The notes beneath the pieces are model-generated. The model saw nothing but the letters and a program-made list of their open reading frames with translations, ran no database searches and was not told the DNA's origin. DNA of 57,648 nucleotides from JBBQXY01 sp051004815 (GTDB lineage Bacteria > Chloroflexota > Ktedonobacteria > Ktedonobacterales > Ktedonobacteraceae): assembly GCA_051004815.1 (NCBI GenBank), contig JBPCJY010000256.1, positions 1-57,648 on the forward strand, read 5' to 3'. Positions 16,486-25,515 of the stretch are shown here, in pieces. Numbering within the stretch: the stretch's first letter is position 1; each line of letters starts with the position of its first letter. The translations under genes and the position numbers were made by a program.

Positions 16486-19437
16486 ATGACGCCGCAAGAT
16501 TTAGTTGCCGTGCTTCTCCTCAAGGACGAGCGGGAAGGACGGCAAATCTTACATTCTCACATTACTGCTTTTGATGAAAACTCGCTGGCATTTTTGGTTG
16601 AACTCATCAAACGCGAGGCTGATCGCCAATGGAATAAAGATGCCCACCTCTCTTTTACATTGGCTGGTTTCTTGCTGGCAATCGGCGATCTAACCCACGA
16701 AAAAAGCTATCACGCGTTGGGGTTAATGGCACGCGGGGATGCGCTGCGTCGCATGAATCGTGACCGCGATGCGCTCCCTTTTTTTGATGCCGCCGGCGAA
16801 GAGTTCCTGGCAATAGGTGATGAAGTGGGTTGGGCACGCACGCGCATTGGTCGTATCAGTGCCTGTATTCAGCTGAATCGCAACACAGAGGCATCGCGTG
16901 ACGCCGCCGCCGCTCGCGAAATATTTATGCGCCATGGCAAACTCCTGCGTGCTGGTCAAATAGATGTCAACGCTGCCATCGTCAATTACGAGCTGGGCCA
17001 CTACGATCAGGCACTGCGCCTCATCGACCGCGCCATTGAAACCTATATGTTGCAAGGTGAAGGTATTGAGCTAAATATGGCTCGTGCGCGTGGCAACAAG
17101 GCGATTATCCTGGCCGCTCAAGGCAAGTTTCGCGAGGCGGTAGCCCTCCATGATGCGGCCCGCTCCACTTTTGCCGCCTTTGGTGGCCAGGAAGTCGCGG
17201 TTGCCCGTGAAGAACTCAACATCGCCCAAATCTCCGCTTCGCAAGGACACTACAGCCAGGCACTGCTCCTCTTCAACCGCAGTCGTGAGACGTTTCAGCA
17301 ACATGCCATGTTCTTCCAAGCCGCCGATGTGGCCCAGGAAATTTGTCACTGCTTAATACGCCTGAATCGCGCACGCGAAGCCTATGAACTGGCGGGCGAA
17401 ACGGTGGCATTTTTCCGCCAATCAGCCGGCCATCTCCACAATTTGGCTTACTCGCTCATGTATCAAGCGGCAGCTGCGACGCTGGAAGGCAATTTCGACG
17501 CCGCCGATACTATGCTGCAAGAAGCCAGTGCTATCCTTGAGGAAGGTGGCTTTATTCGTCTGGCCGGTATTGTACGGCTACAACAGGCCGAACTCTACTT
17601 CGCTGGTGGACAGCTAGATGCCAGTATGCGTGAGGCCCAGCATGTGGCGGACGTCTTCGCTGAACAGGAGGCCCTCCCTCTGCTAGCTCGCTCTGCCCTC
17701 TTGCGTGCGCGTATCGCCTTCGCCAAGGGGGATACAGTGACCGCGCAATACCTTTGTGACCAGGCCCTGGACATCGCACGAGCACAAGGTTTACTCGACC
17801 TCAAATATCTCTGCGATTTCTTGCTCGGCCAAATCGCTGAACAGAGCTTAGATTTGGATGCAGCGGCACGCTATTATGACAGTGCCGTGCAGGGCATCGA
17901 TGATGTCCAAAGCCGACTGGTATTGGACGAGCGCACCAGTTTCCTGGAAGATAAGGGCAGTATCTACCAGCATGCCATCATCCTGGCCTTGAAGCGGGAC
18001 AATAAAGATCAGGCACTAATCTACGTTGAAAAGGCAAAGTCACGCGTGTTGGGCGATTACCTGCGCAACAATATTGATATCCGTCTACGCGCTGCCGATA
18101 AGGCGGGAGAGGCCATCCTCGAAGACCTGGCGAAACTGCGTGAAGAGCAGGCCTGGTTTAGCTCGATTGTCTACGAGGCCGAGAATGAAGCTAGCCTCAG
18201 CGATACCGCTATTATGCGCATACGCGCTGTCGGGCCGGTGCAGGCTCGCAAAGAGATGCAGACACGCGAACGCCGTATCGAGCACCTGTTAGAGCAGATG
18301 CAGCTGCACCTGGCGGGCGATCTCGGCACGCGTCAACGTTCCAGTTGGACCAATAGCATTGTGACCTCGCTCAGCCCTAATCTGAAACACAAAACTCTGC
18401 TGCTGGAATACTATATTGCCGAGCAAGACCTCTACATTTTTCAAATCACGCCCGCTGGTGTCGATGTTCATGTCGTGCCAGGGGCAGTGCCAAAGTTAGA
18501 GCGTCTTCACTCGCTCTGGCGCGTCAATCTTGACCTGGCAGCTCAAGCCTCTGGAACCCAGGATCGTTCGCAAGCTTTCGCGGGTCTGCTGGATAATGGC
18601 CTTGGCCTCTTGCAAAAACTGTATGATCTGTTGCTCAAGCCCGTCTCAGCTGTGCTCAATAGCTGTGAACACCTGATAGTTGTTCCCTATGGCATCCTGC
18701 ACTACCTGCCCTTTCACAGCCTTTTTGATGGGACGCAGTTCGTTGTTGAACGCCTGAATGTTTCATATTTACCGGCAGCCGCACTGATGGACATTTGTTT
18801 GCAGCGTGGGGAGCGGATTCGCGCCAAACGCATCCCCTTGAGCAATTCGCTGGTGTTGGGCCTCTCTGACCATGGTCGCCTGGAATACGCTGTACGCGAG
18901 GCGGAGGTGGTTGCGCAACAATTAGGTACGCGTCCAATGTTAGACCGCGCCGCTACAACCACACTGCTCTGGCAGGCCGGAGCGCGTAGCCCCATTGTGC
19001 ATATCGCCGCCCACGGCCTATTCCGTTTGGATGCTCCCAACTTCTCCCACATTAAACTATTCGACCGTCAATTGAGTACCATTGAGGTCTTTAACCTCGA
19101 TCTTTCATCCTGTTCCCTCGTCACTTTGAGTGCCTGTGAAACTGGTCGCGCCGTCGTTGGCGGTGTCGATGAGGTGATGGGCTTGGGACGCGGTTTCCTC
19201 TACGCTGGTGCGGCCTCATTGTTGCCAACGCTCTGGAAGGTGGACGATGCCAGTAGTGCTGAACTGATGGGCATGTTTTACCAGGCACTCTTGGGCGAAT
19301 GTACCAAGGCCGAGGCCCTCGCCGGTGCGCAACGTGCCTTTTTAGCACATGCGCGTTCCAACGGGCAGCTGTATCGCATTCACCCCTACTTCTGGGCCGC
19401 CTTCCAACTTATCGGCGATCCCGCCCCATTGCTTTAA
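16486..19437 (+). CDS. TPR-CHAT protein (caspase-like cysteine peptidase)
   Basis: 983 aa. Residues about 75-470 hold repeated helical pairs of TPR type (A-L-x-x-x-x-x-A-x-x-x-x). A further helical region is followed by the C-terminal CHAT domain (about 690-983). The CHAT catalytic dyad is intact: H843 in H-I-A-A-H-G and C884 in S-A-C-E-T-G. The domain ends with the usual P-T-L-W-K-V-D-D and H-P-Y-F-W-A-A-F-Q-L-I-G-D-P. The family comprises caspase-like peptidases, such as separase relatives and CRISPR-associated Csx29, which cut one partner protein when the TPR part is triggered. It starts at the ATG at 16486, 16 bp after the zinc-finger gene, with only a weak ribosome site, suggesting translational linkage. 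No membrane segment. Confidence 0.9.
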   Translation: MTPQDLVAVLLLKDEREGRQILHSHITAFDENSLAFLVELIKREADRQWNKDAHLSFTLAGFLLAIGDLTHEKSYHALGLMARGDALRRMNRDRDALPFFDAAGEEFLAIGDEVGWARTRIGRISACIQLNRNTEASRDAAAAREIFMRHGKLLRAGQIDVNAAIVNYELGHYDQALRLIDRAIETYMLQGEGIELNMARARGNKAIILAAQGKFREAVALHDAARSTFAAFGGQEVAVAREELNIAQISASQGHYSQALLLFNRSRETFQQHAMFFQAADVAQEICHCLIRLNRAREAYELAGETVAFFRQSAGHLHNLAYSLMYQAAAATLEGNFDAADTMLQEASAILEEGGFIRLAGIVRLQQAELYFAGGQLDASMREAQHVADVFAEQEALPLLARSALLRARIAFAKGDTVTAQYLCDQALDIARAQGLLDLKYLCDFLLGQIAEQSLDLDAAARYYDSAVQGIDDVQSRLVLDERTSFLEDKGSIYQHAIILALKRDNKDQALIYVEKAKSRVLGDYLRNNIDIRLRAADKAGEAILEDLAKLREEQAWFSSIVYEAENEASLSDTAIMRIRAVGPVQARKEMQTRERRIEHLLEQMQLHLAGDLGTRQRSSWTNSIVTSLSPNLKHKTLLLEYYIAEQDLYIFQITPAGVDVHVVPGAVPKLERLHSLWRVNLDLAAQASGTQDRSQAFAGLLDNGLGLLQKLYDLLLKPVSAVLNSCEHLIVVPYGILHYLPFHSLFDGTQFVVERLNVSYLPAAALMDICLQRGERIRAKRIPLSNSLVLGLSDHGRLEYAVREAEVVAQQLGTRPMLDRAATTTLLWQAGARSPIVHIAAHGLFRLDAPNFSHIKLFDRQLSTIEVFNLDLSSCSLVTLSACETGRAVVGGVDEVMGLGRGFLYAGAASLLPTLWKVDDASSAELMGMFYQALLGECTKAEALAGAQRAFLAHARSNGQLYRIHPYFWAAFQLIGDPAPLL

Positions 19438-19763
19438 CGTTAAGTCACGTTGTATCCTATCTCCAGAACGAACCACCCGCGACAAGACTCTGCATCCTTG
19501 CAAGAGAACCTGGTGTTCCACCAACCTTCAATGAACGGGTAGTAGCCATGCGTAGGGACAGGGGGCTGGGTTGCGTGGACGTGGGGGCCTGGTGCCTGTC
19601 CGGGGTGGCGGGGCTAGGTCTCTATCCATCATATGAAGATTGGCTAGTAGGGGCCGGTTTACCGCGCCCATCGCCGATTCATCGGCCCGTGGCCCGTCCT
19701 CGCCATTCACCCGCAAGAATGCAGAGCTTGCGACAATCGCATAGTGTGTAAGAGGAGAATACT
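19438..19763. other. Gene-free 326-bp spacer with G-rich palindromic segment
   Basis: No convincing frame. Positions about 19551-19610 hold GTAGGGACAGGGGG followed at a distance by CCTGTCCGGGG, giving a GGACAGG/CCTGTCC stem around a G-rich loop, probably a degenerate repeat. GAGGAG at 19751-19758 is the ribosome site of hutF. Confidence 0.4.
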
Positions 19764-21080
19764 GTGATCCATCTTGCCCCTGAATATGTCTACACATCTG
19801 ACGGTTTACAGACTGGCATGCTTGTCTCAATTTCTGATGACGGACGTATTGCCTCTATTACCCCGCGTCATCCGGGGCCGGGAACGGAAAACTCCTCTAG
19901 TATCCCTGAGCCAATTAATGTCGAGTCGCTCAACGGAATGGCTCTCTTGCCGGGCTTTGTCAATGTGCATAGCCACGTCTTTCAGCGTGCATTGCGTGGC
20001 CATACCCATCGCCCCTTGTCCCACAAGGATACCTTCTGGACGTGGCGCAACGCAATGTATGCCCAGGCCCAGCAATTGACCCCCGATAGCCTGTACGCTA
20101 TGGCTCTTTCGACGTACCGTGAGATGCTCAGAGCTGGCTATACCAGCGTCGGTGAGTTCCATTATGTGCATCATCAACCGAGTGGGCAACCGTATGATAA
20201 TCCCAATGCCATGTCCGAGGCGATCCTACAAGCTGGCCGCGAGGCCGGCATACGCGTCGTCTTATTGATGACCGCCTATGCCCAGGCCGGTTTTCACCAA
20301 CCACCGGAGGAAGGCCAACGCCGTTTCTGTGATGCCTCGGTTGAAGCATTCCTTGCTCGTGTCGAGGCGTTGCGTGCCAACGGGGTGGCTGTGGGCGTGG
20401 CTCCCCACTCGGTGCGTGCCGTGCCGGAGGACTGGTTTCGCGCTATTGCCGACTACAGCCGCCGTCATTCTTTGCCGCTCCACGTCCATGCCGACGAGCA
20501 GGTAGCGGAGATTGAGCAGTGTCAGGCGGCATACCAATGTACCCCCATCGAACTGCTGGAGCGTTTGGGCGCGTTAAGTCCACATACAACCATTATCCAT
20601 GCCACTCACGCCCATGATAAAGAGCTTGCCTTGCTGGCACAACATGGCAGTAGTGTCTGTGTCTGTCCCACCACTGAAGGCGACCTTGGCGACGGCATCG
20701 CTCCTTATGCCGCTCTACTGGCTGCCCATATTCCTTTGTCGATTGGTTCCGATAGCAATACGCGCCTGGCTCCCATCGAGGAACTGCGTTGGGCCGAATA
20801 TACCGCTCGCATGCGCTATCAACGCCGTCGTGTCCTGGTCGCCCATGAAATGTCTTCGCCAGGGCCTTTGTTGCTGGACTATGGCACACGTTCTGGTGCC
20901 AGGTCGTTGGGCTTAGCAACAGGTGTCATCGCCCCTGGTATGTTCGCTGACTTCATCGCCGTCGATATCCATCATCCAGCTATGGCCGGTTGGACAGCAG
21001 AGGATTTCCTCGATGTGCTCTTCTTTGGCGCATCCTCTGCGGTGATTTCACAGACATGGGTGCAAGGGAAAAAAATCTGA
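19764..21080 (+). CDS. hutF: Formimidoylglutamate deiminase (amidohydrolase superfamily)
   Basis: 438 aa. A short N-terminal beta domain is followed by a TIM barrel with the metal motif H-S-H at 69-71 and F-Q-R-A-L-R-G-H-T, typical of HutF. F-H-Y-V-H-H-Q-P-S-G is the HutF version of the substrate loop. Later metal ligands are seen in H-V-H-A-D-E, H-A-T-H and G-S-D-S-N. HutF hydrolyses N-formimidoyl-L-glutamate to N-formyl-L-glutamate and ammonia in histidine degradation. The GTG start at 19764 follows GAGGAG at the right spacing. No other hut gene is nearby, so it works with genes elsewhere. A related amidohydrolase (guanine or 8-oxoguanine deaminase) is the main alternative but fits the motifs less well. 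Confidence 0.8.
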   Translation: MIHLAPEYVYTSDGLQTGMLVSISDDGRIASITPRHPGPGTENSSSIPEPINVESLNGMALLPGFVNVHSHVFQRALRGHTHRPLSHKDTFWTWRNAMYAQAQQLTPDSLYAMALSTYREMLRAGYTSVGEFHYVHHQPSGQPYDNPNAMSEAILQAGREAGIRVVLLMTAYAQAGFHQPPEEGQRRFCDASVEAFLARVEALRANGVAVGVAPHSVRAVPEDWFRAIADYSRRHSLPLHVHADEQVAEIEQCQAAYQCTPIELLERLGALSPHTTIIHATHAHDKELALLAQHGSSVCVCPTTEGDLGDGIAPYAALLAAHIPLSIGSDSNTRLAPIEELRWAEYTARMRYQRRRVLVAHEMSSPGPLLLDYGTRSGARSLGLATGVIAPGMFADFIAVDIHHPAMAGWTAEDFLDVLFFGASSAVISQTWVQGKKI

Positions 21081-21086
21081 AGCCCA

Positions 21087-21115
21087 TTGCTTATGCCAAC
21101 TTTTTCGAGTACACT
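21087..21115 (+). promoter_or_regulatory. Candidate promoter of the aco genes with downstream 9-bp repeats
   Basis: TTGCTT (21087-21092), 17-bp spacer, TACACT (21110-21115), beginning 6 bp after the hutF stop. Just downstream come AAGTACCGC, AAGTACTGC and AAGCATCGT in tandem (about 21121-21147), and then a CCAGGT/ACCTGG stem (21180-21197). No sigma-54 -24/-12 pair was found, unlike classical aco operons. Confidence 0.45.
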
Positions 21116-21218
21116 TGTGTAAGTACCGCAAGTACTGCAAGCATCGTAGGCGTTTATTTGTAGCTTCGCTCTTCTATTGCCAGGTAAGGGCACCTGGTAA
21201 GGACAAAGGGAGGAACAA

Positions 21219-22184
21219 ATGCAGCTTGACAAAAGCACCCTTTTACGCTTATACGAGACAATGGTGACCATTCGCGTATTTGAAACACGAGTTAAAGAGG
21301 AATTCGCCAAAGGACGTATTCCCGGATTTGTCCATTTGTATGCCGGAGAAGAGGCCATAGCGACTGGTATTATGGCCCATCTGAAAGATGATGATACGAT
21401 CACCAGTACGCACCGAGGGCATGGACACTGTATTGCCAAAGGCTGCGCTGTAGATGGTATGATGGCTGAGATATTTGGCAAAGCCGATGGGCTGTGTAAG
21501 GGTAAGGGTGGTAGCATGCATATCGCGGATGTCAGTAAAGGCATGCTTGGCGCAAACGGTATTGTCGGTGGTGGTCCTCCATTAGCGTGTGGCGCAGCTC
21601 TCACCGCGAAAGTGCTTGGCACCAATAACGTCTGTGTCTGTTTCTTCGGCGATGGAGCCGCTCAAGAAGGCACATTTCATGAATCCCTCAACCTTGCCTC
21701 TATCTGGAAACTCCCCGTCGTTTTTGTTGCGGAGAACAACGGCTTTGCCGAGTCTACCCCTGCCTCCTATCATTGCGCCATAGAAAACATCGGAGACCGT
21801 GCGGCTAGCTATGGTATTCCTGGTGCTTCCGTTGATGGTATGGATGTGTTCTCCGTCTATGAAGCTGCTCAGGAAGCGATCAACCGCGCCCGGCGTGGAC
21901 AGGGGCCGAGCTTGCTCGAATGCAAAACGTACCGCTTCAATGGACACTTTGAAGGCGATCAGCAGTTGTACAAAACGGATGCGCTACAACAAAGTATGCT
22001 GGCACGCGACCCCATTACAAACTTCCGTTCGTTGACGACACAACAAGGTTTATTGACCACTGAAGAGCTAGACGCCATTGATGCTCGTGTTAAAGAGAAC
22101 ATCGAACATGCTGTCGCCTTCGCTGATCAAAGTCCTTTTCCCGCGTTGACCGAAGTTGATACTGATGTATATGTGACTGCTTAG
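21219..22184 (+). CDS. acoA: Acetoin dehydrogenase E1 alpha subunit
   Basis: 321 aa, standard length. Thiamine-diphosphate motif intact: F-G-D-G-A-A-Q-E-G followed by E-N-N-G-F-A-E-S. G-K-G-G-S-M-H and G-A-N-G-I-V-G-G are the conserved active-site loops of the acetoin/pyruvate E1-alpha group. With AcoB it cleaves acetoin, releasing acetaldehyde and giving an acetyl group for the lipoyl E2. GGGAGGA is well placed before the ATG at 21219. AcoB follows after 29 bp. Pyruvate dehydrogenase alpha is the alternative; the linked acoX argues for acetoin. Confidence 0.87.
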   Translation: MQLDKSTLLRLYETMVTIRVFETRVKEEFAKGRIPGFVHLYAGEEAIATGIMAHLKDDDTITSTHRGHGHCIAKGCAVDGMMAEIFGKADGLCKGKGGSMHIADVSKGMLGANGIVGGGPPLACGAALTAKVLGTNNVCVCFFGDGAAQEGTFHESLNLASIWKLPVVFVAENNGFAESTPASYHCAIENIGDRAASYGIPGASVDGMDVFSVYEAAQEAINRARRGQGPSLLECKTYRFNGHFEGDQQLYKTDALQQSMLARDPITNFRSLTTQQGLLTTEELDAIDARVKENIEHAVAFADQSPFPALTEVDTDVYVTA

Positions 22185-22213
22185 ACGAGTGAACGTACAA
22201 AGGGGAACGACTC

Positions 22214-23245
22214 ATGGCTGTACAAATGCAGACAAAAACCGTCACTGTCGCGGAGGCGATCAACGAAGCCATCCGCCTGGAAATGCGCCGTAATCCGCGT
22301 GTCATTTTGATGGGCGAAGATGTCGCGGGCGGCGCAACCTTAGAACACCTGGAAGAAGATGAAGCTTGGGGTGGCGTTCTTGGCGTCACCAAAGGACTTG
22401 TGCAAGAATTTGGACGTGAACGCATCAGGGATACGCCCCTTTCAGAAGCAGGATATATCGGTGCCGCTGTAGGGGCAGCCGCGACCGGCTTAGTGCCTAT
22501 TGCCGAGCTGATGTTTTGTAGCTTTATCGGCAGCTGCATGGACTCCATGCTCAATCAGGCATCTAAGATACGCTATATGTTCGGCGGGAAAGCGACCATT
22601 CCTGTCGTCATTCGCACCATCATTGGTGGCGGCTTCCGTGCTGCCGCGCAACACTCGATGGTTCTGTATCCTATGTTTGCCCATATTCCCGGACTCAAGG
22701 TGGTTGCGCCCTCAAATCCCGCTGATGCTAAGGGTCTGTTAACTGCCGCACTGCGTGACGGAAACCCTGTCATCGTGTGCGAACACCTGGCAATGTATCA
22801 ACTTAAGGGAGAGATGCCTGAAGGTGAATACGTTGTGCCGCTCGGTCAAGCCGCTATTACACGAACAGGGAAAGATGTCACCATCGTTGGTGCTAGTATG
22901 ACGGCACGCCATGCCCTTGTCGCTGCTGATGAGCTTGCTAAAGAGGGTATCGACGCCGAAGTTGTGGATTTACGCACCATCTCTCCTCTGGATGAAACCA
23001 CCATCCTGCAATCGGTGGCGAAAACGGGACGTTTAGTAATTGCGGATGAGGCAAATCCTGTCTGCGGCATCGCAACACATATCGCGGGTATAGTTGCCAG
23101 TAAAGGCTTTAGCACCCTGCGTGCTCCCATCGGCCTTGTCACACCGCCGCACTCACCAGTACCATTTAGCCCTGTACTCGAAGATGCCTACCTTCCCAGT
23201 CCCGAGAAAATCGTCGCCGCCGCCCGTGCGGTTTGTACCTATTAA
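22214..23245 (+). CDS. acoB: Acetoin dehydrogenase E1 beta subunit
   Basis: 343 aa. N-terminal pyrimidine-binding domain with E-A-I-N-E-A and M-G-E-D-V-A-G-G; middle A-E-L-M-F and G-G-F-R-A-A-A-Q-H-S; C-terminal transketolase domain with V-D-L-R-T-I-S-P-L-D. These are typical of E1-beta subunits of the acetoin/pyruvate family. It follows acoA by 29 bp with GGGGAACGA before the ATG and is separated from acoC by a very stable hairpin (23256-23311). Confidence 0.88.
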   Translation: MAVQMQTKTVTVAEAINEAIRLEMRRNPRVILMGEDVAGGATLEHLEEDEAWGGVLGVTKGLVQEFGRERIRDTPLSEAGYIGAAVGAAATGLVPIAELMFCSFIGSCMDSMLNQASKIRYMFGGKATIPVVIRTIIGGGFRAAAQHSMVLYPMFAHIPGLKVVAPSNPADAKGLLTAALRDGNPVIVCEHLAMYQLKGEMPEGEYVVPLGQAAITRTGKDVTIVGASMTARHALVAADELAKEGIDAEVVDLRTISPLDETTILQSVAKTGRLVIADEANPVCGIATHIAGIVASKGFSTLRAPIGLVTPPHSPVPFSPVLEDAYLPSPEKIVAAARAVCTY

Positions 23246-23255
23246 CGCAACAATA

Positions 23256-23322
23256 ATTGCCTATGCTCAGCATGAAGAGGTTGTATTTTCTTCATGCTGA
23301 GCATAGGCAATCTTTAGTTTTT
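23256..23322 (+). terminator. Perfect 23-bp hairpin plus T-run between acoB and acoC
   Basis: Arms 23256-23278 and 23289-23311 are perfect complements (the first begins ATTGCCTATGCTCAGC), the loop is 10 nt, and CTTTAGTTTTT follows. As a terminator or processing barrier it would lower acoC-acoX expression relative to acoAB. The first bases resemble TTGCCTATG.TC.GCA at 11195, so a repeat origin is also possible. Confidence 0.65.
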
Positions 23323-23341
23323 CAGTAGAAAGGCGGTCACT

Positions 23342-24415
23342 ATGCAGCGCGATGTGACTATGCCCAAGCTTGGTATGACCATGACCTTTGGTGTCCTCGT
23401 GCGCTGGCTTAAGCAAAACGGTGAGGTTGTCGCTGCGGGAGAGCCTATTTGTGAGGTTGAGACGGATAAGCTCAATAGCGAAATTGAAGCCGATGCGAGC
23501 GGCGTGCTAACCATTCTTGCCGAGGAAGGCGATGAGTTCGCGGTCGGTGCCACACTGGGGACGATTGCCGTTATCGAGGGCAGTGAATTACCGCTAGCAA
23601 CGAAAAAGGACACCCTGAATGCTGACAGCACTCAGCAAAAGATTACCGCCAATGGCATCAGCCTGACCGTACAACGCAGCGGAACAGGTCATCCTCTTGT
23701 GCTTATTCATGGCCTGGCCAGTAGTATGGGCTTGTGGGCGACTCTGGACGAGAGCCAACTAGAGGGTAGAGAAATAATTAGCTACGATTTACGCGGTCAT
23801 GGTGCCTCTGAGCGAGCTCCAGGAGCACACACGTTGGCGAAACATGTCGCGGACCTTAAAGGCTTACTGGCGGCACTTTCTATCCAGCGTGCTACGTTTG
23901 CTGGCCTCTCGCTTGGTGGTATGATTGCTATGGAACTAGCCGCTAGCAATCCCGACATGGTCGCTGGTCTCGCGTTACTTGATACCACCGCCATGTTTCC
24001 ACAAGCCACGCGTGATCTCTTGTTTGAGTTAGCCAGTAGTGCTAGCTTCAATGGTATGCCTGCAATTACCGATAAATTCATGCAACTCAGCTTTTCGCCT
24101 CACTTCATGGCAACAAACCCTAAGATAACTACGACTATTCGCAAAGGCATGCTAGCCAGTGATGCTGCCAGTATTGCCGCCGCGGCACGCATGGTTGCCA
24201 AAATTGATCTTCGTCAACGTCTCTCTGCCATTCAATGCCCGACGCTGGTAATCGTGGGGGAACAAGACCAACTGACACCTCCCCCGTTAGCCGAAGCATT
24301 GGCGGCTGCTATCAAAGGAGCACAACTGCATGTTATTCCAGAGAGTGGGCATGCCTCACCAGTAGAGCAGCCACAAGCCGTGACTCCGCTGCTAGCACAA
24401 CTGGCTCAGGCTTGA
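23342..24415 (+). CDS. acoC: AcoC-type lipoyl domain fused to alpha/beta hydrolase domain
   Basis: 357 aa. Residues 1-80 form a biotinyl/lipoyl domain with the lipoylation lysine in E-T-D-K-L-N (about 43). Residues about 95-357 form an alpha/beta hydrolase with H-G-L-A-S oxyanion loop, nucleophile serine in G-L-S-L-G-G-M, a V-G-E-Q-D acid and G-H-A-S histidine. Known AcoC proteins have this domain order instead of the classical E2 catalytic core and serve as the acetyl-transferring E2 of the acetoin complex. AGAAAGG precedes the ATG. acoX follows by 19 bp. Confidence 0.85.
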   Translation: MQRDVTMPKLGMTMTFGVLVRWLKQNGEVVAAGEPICEVETDKLNSEIEADASGVLTILAEEGDEFAVGATLGTIAVIEGSELPLATKKDTLNADSTQQKITANGISLTVQRSGTGHPLVLIHGLASSMGLWATLDESQLEGREIISYDLRGHGASERAPGAHTLAKHVADLKGLLAALSIQRATFAGLSLGGMIAMELAASNPDMVAGLALLDTTAMFPQATRDLLFELASSASFNGMPAITDKFMQLSFSPHFMATNPKITTTIRKGMLASDAASIAAAARMVAKIDLRQRLSAIQCPTLVIVGEQDQLTPPPLAEALAAAIKGAQLHVIPESGHASPVEQPQAVTPLLAQLAQA

Positions 24416-24434
24416 ATATGAAGAGATCAACTCT

Positions 24435-25406
24435 ATGGTAACAGTTGGAATTATTGCGAATCCTTCTAGCGGTAAAGATATTAGGCGCATCGTGGCTCAA
24501 GGTTGGGTCGTTTCTAACCAGGAAAAGATCGCCATTGTGCGCCGTCTCTTACGGGGGCTAGAGGCCGCAGGCATCGATCATGTGCTTTTCATGCCAGAGT
24601 CGCTTGGCATTGGCTATGGAGCATTAGAAGCATTAGGTGAGACAAGCATCCGCGCAGAAAATGTAGTGATGGATGTAACCGCTCGTCAGGAAGATTCCAC
24701 ACGAGCGGCTGCATTAATGGTCGAGCAAGGGGCAACGTGTATCGTCACGCTTGGAGGCGATGGCACAAACCGTGCTATCTTCAAAGGTTGTGGCAGCCGC
24801 GTTCCTCTCTTACCGATCTCTACAGGCACCAATAACGTCTTTCCAGAATTCCATGAGGGTACAACCGCGGGCCTTGCGGCAGGCATTGTAGCAAGCGGCA
24901 AGGTGCCTCGTGATATTGCCTGTTGGCATTCAAAGGTTCTGATACTCTATAAAAAAGACATACCCGTTGATCTGGCTCTGGTTGATCTGGCAATCTCTAC
25001 AGATAACGTCATTGGTGCGCGTGCCATTTGGGATGTAGACAGACTGGCGGAGCTATTTTTGACGCGTGCGCAACCCTGGAGTATTGGCCTCTCAGCGATT
25101 GGTGGCATGGTACATCATCTGGATGCACGCAGCCCGACTGGTTTACATCTTATCTTTGGCAAGGCAGGAAAAACCATTCGCGCCGCCATTGGCCCTGGCT
25201 TATTTGCCTCGGTCAACGTACAATCTGTCCAGGAGATTGCCATTGGAGAGCGTATTTCGCTACACTTTGAACGCCAGGTCACACTCGCCTTTGATGGCGA
25301 ACGCGATATGACGGCGGGGCCAGCAGATGTCCTCGAAATCGCGCTTCATGCCGATGGCCCCTGGGTAGTAGATACGCGTAAGTGTTTACTTCCTCTTCCC
25401 TATTAG
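24435..25406 (+). CDS. acoX: Acetoin catabolism protein X, NAD-kinase-like fold
   Basis: 323 aa. I-A-N-P-S-S-G-K-D-I-R-R at the N-terminus and T-L-G-G-D-G-T-N-R-A-I (about 110-120) are the NAD-kinase-type motifs of AcoX/ATP-NAD-kinase family proteins; I-S-T-G-T-N-N-V follows. AcoX is regularly encoded with acoABC but its exact biochemical role is unsettled. The presence of this gene is the best evidence that the cluster acts on acetoin rather than pyruvate. No AcoL (E3) or AcoR regulator is in the window. Confidence 0.85.
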   Translation: MVTVGIIANPSSGKDIRRIVAQGWVVSNQEKIAIVRRLLRGLEAAGIDHVLFMPESLGIGYGALEALGETSIRAENVVMDVTARQEDSTRAAALMVEQGATCIVTLGGDGTNRAIFKGCGSRVPLLPISTGTNNVFPEFHEGTTAGLAAGIVASGKVPRDIACWHSKVLILYKKDIPVDLALVDLAISTDNVIGARAIWDVDRLAELFLTRAQPWSIGLSAIGGMVHHLDARSPTGLHLIFGKAGKTIRAAIGPGLFASVNVQSVQEIAIGERISLHFERQVTLAFDGERDMTAGPADVLEIALHADGPWVVDTRKCLLPLPY

Positions 25407-25515
25407 CCACTTTCCTGCTAAAATAGTTGTTGCCACAGGTAATCCTGACCATTGGCTGGTTCGAGGGGAGGAGTGAGCGTCTAACACACACTATGTATTT
25501 CACCAAGGAAAACAT

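Noticed and set aside
20972..21625. 217-aa minus-strand frame
   Set aside because: Shadow of hutF and acoA; Pro/Ser-rich, no recognisable motif, no ribosome site.
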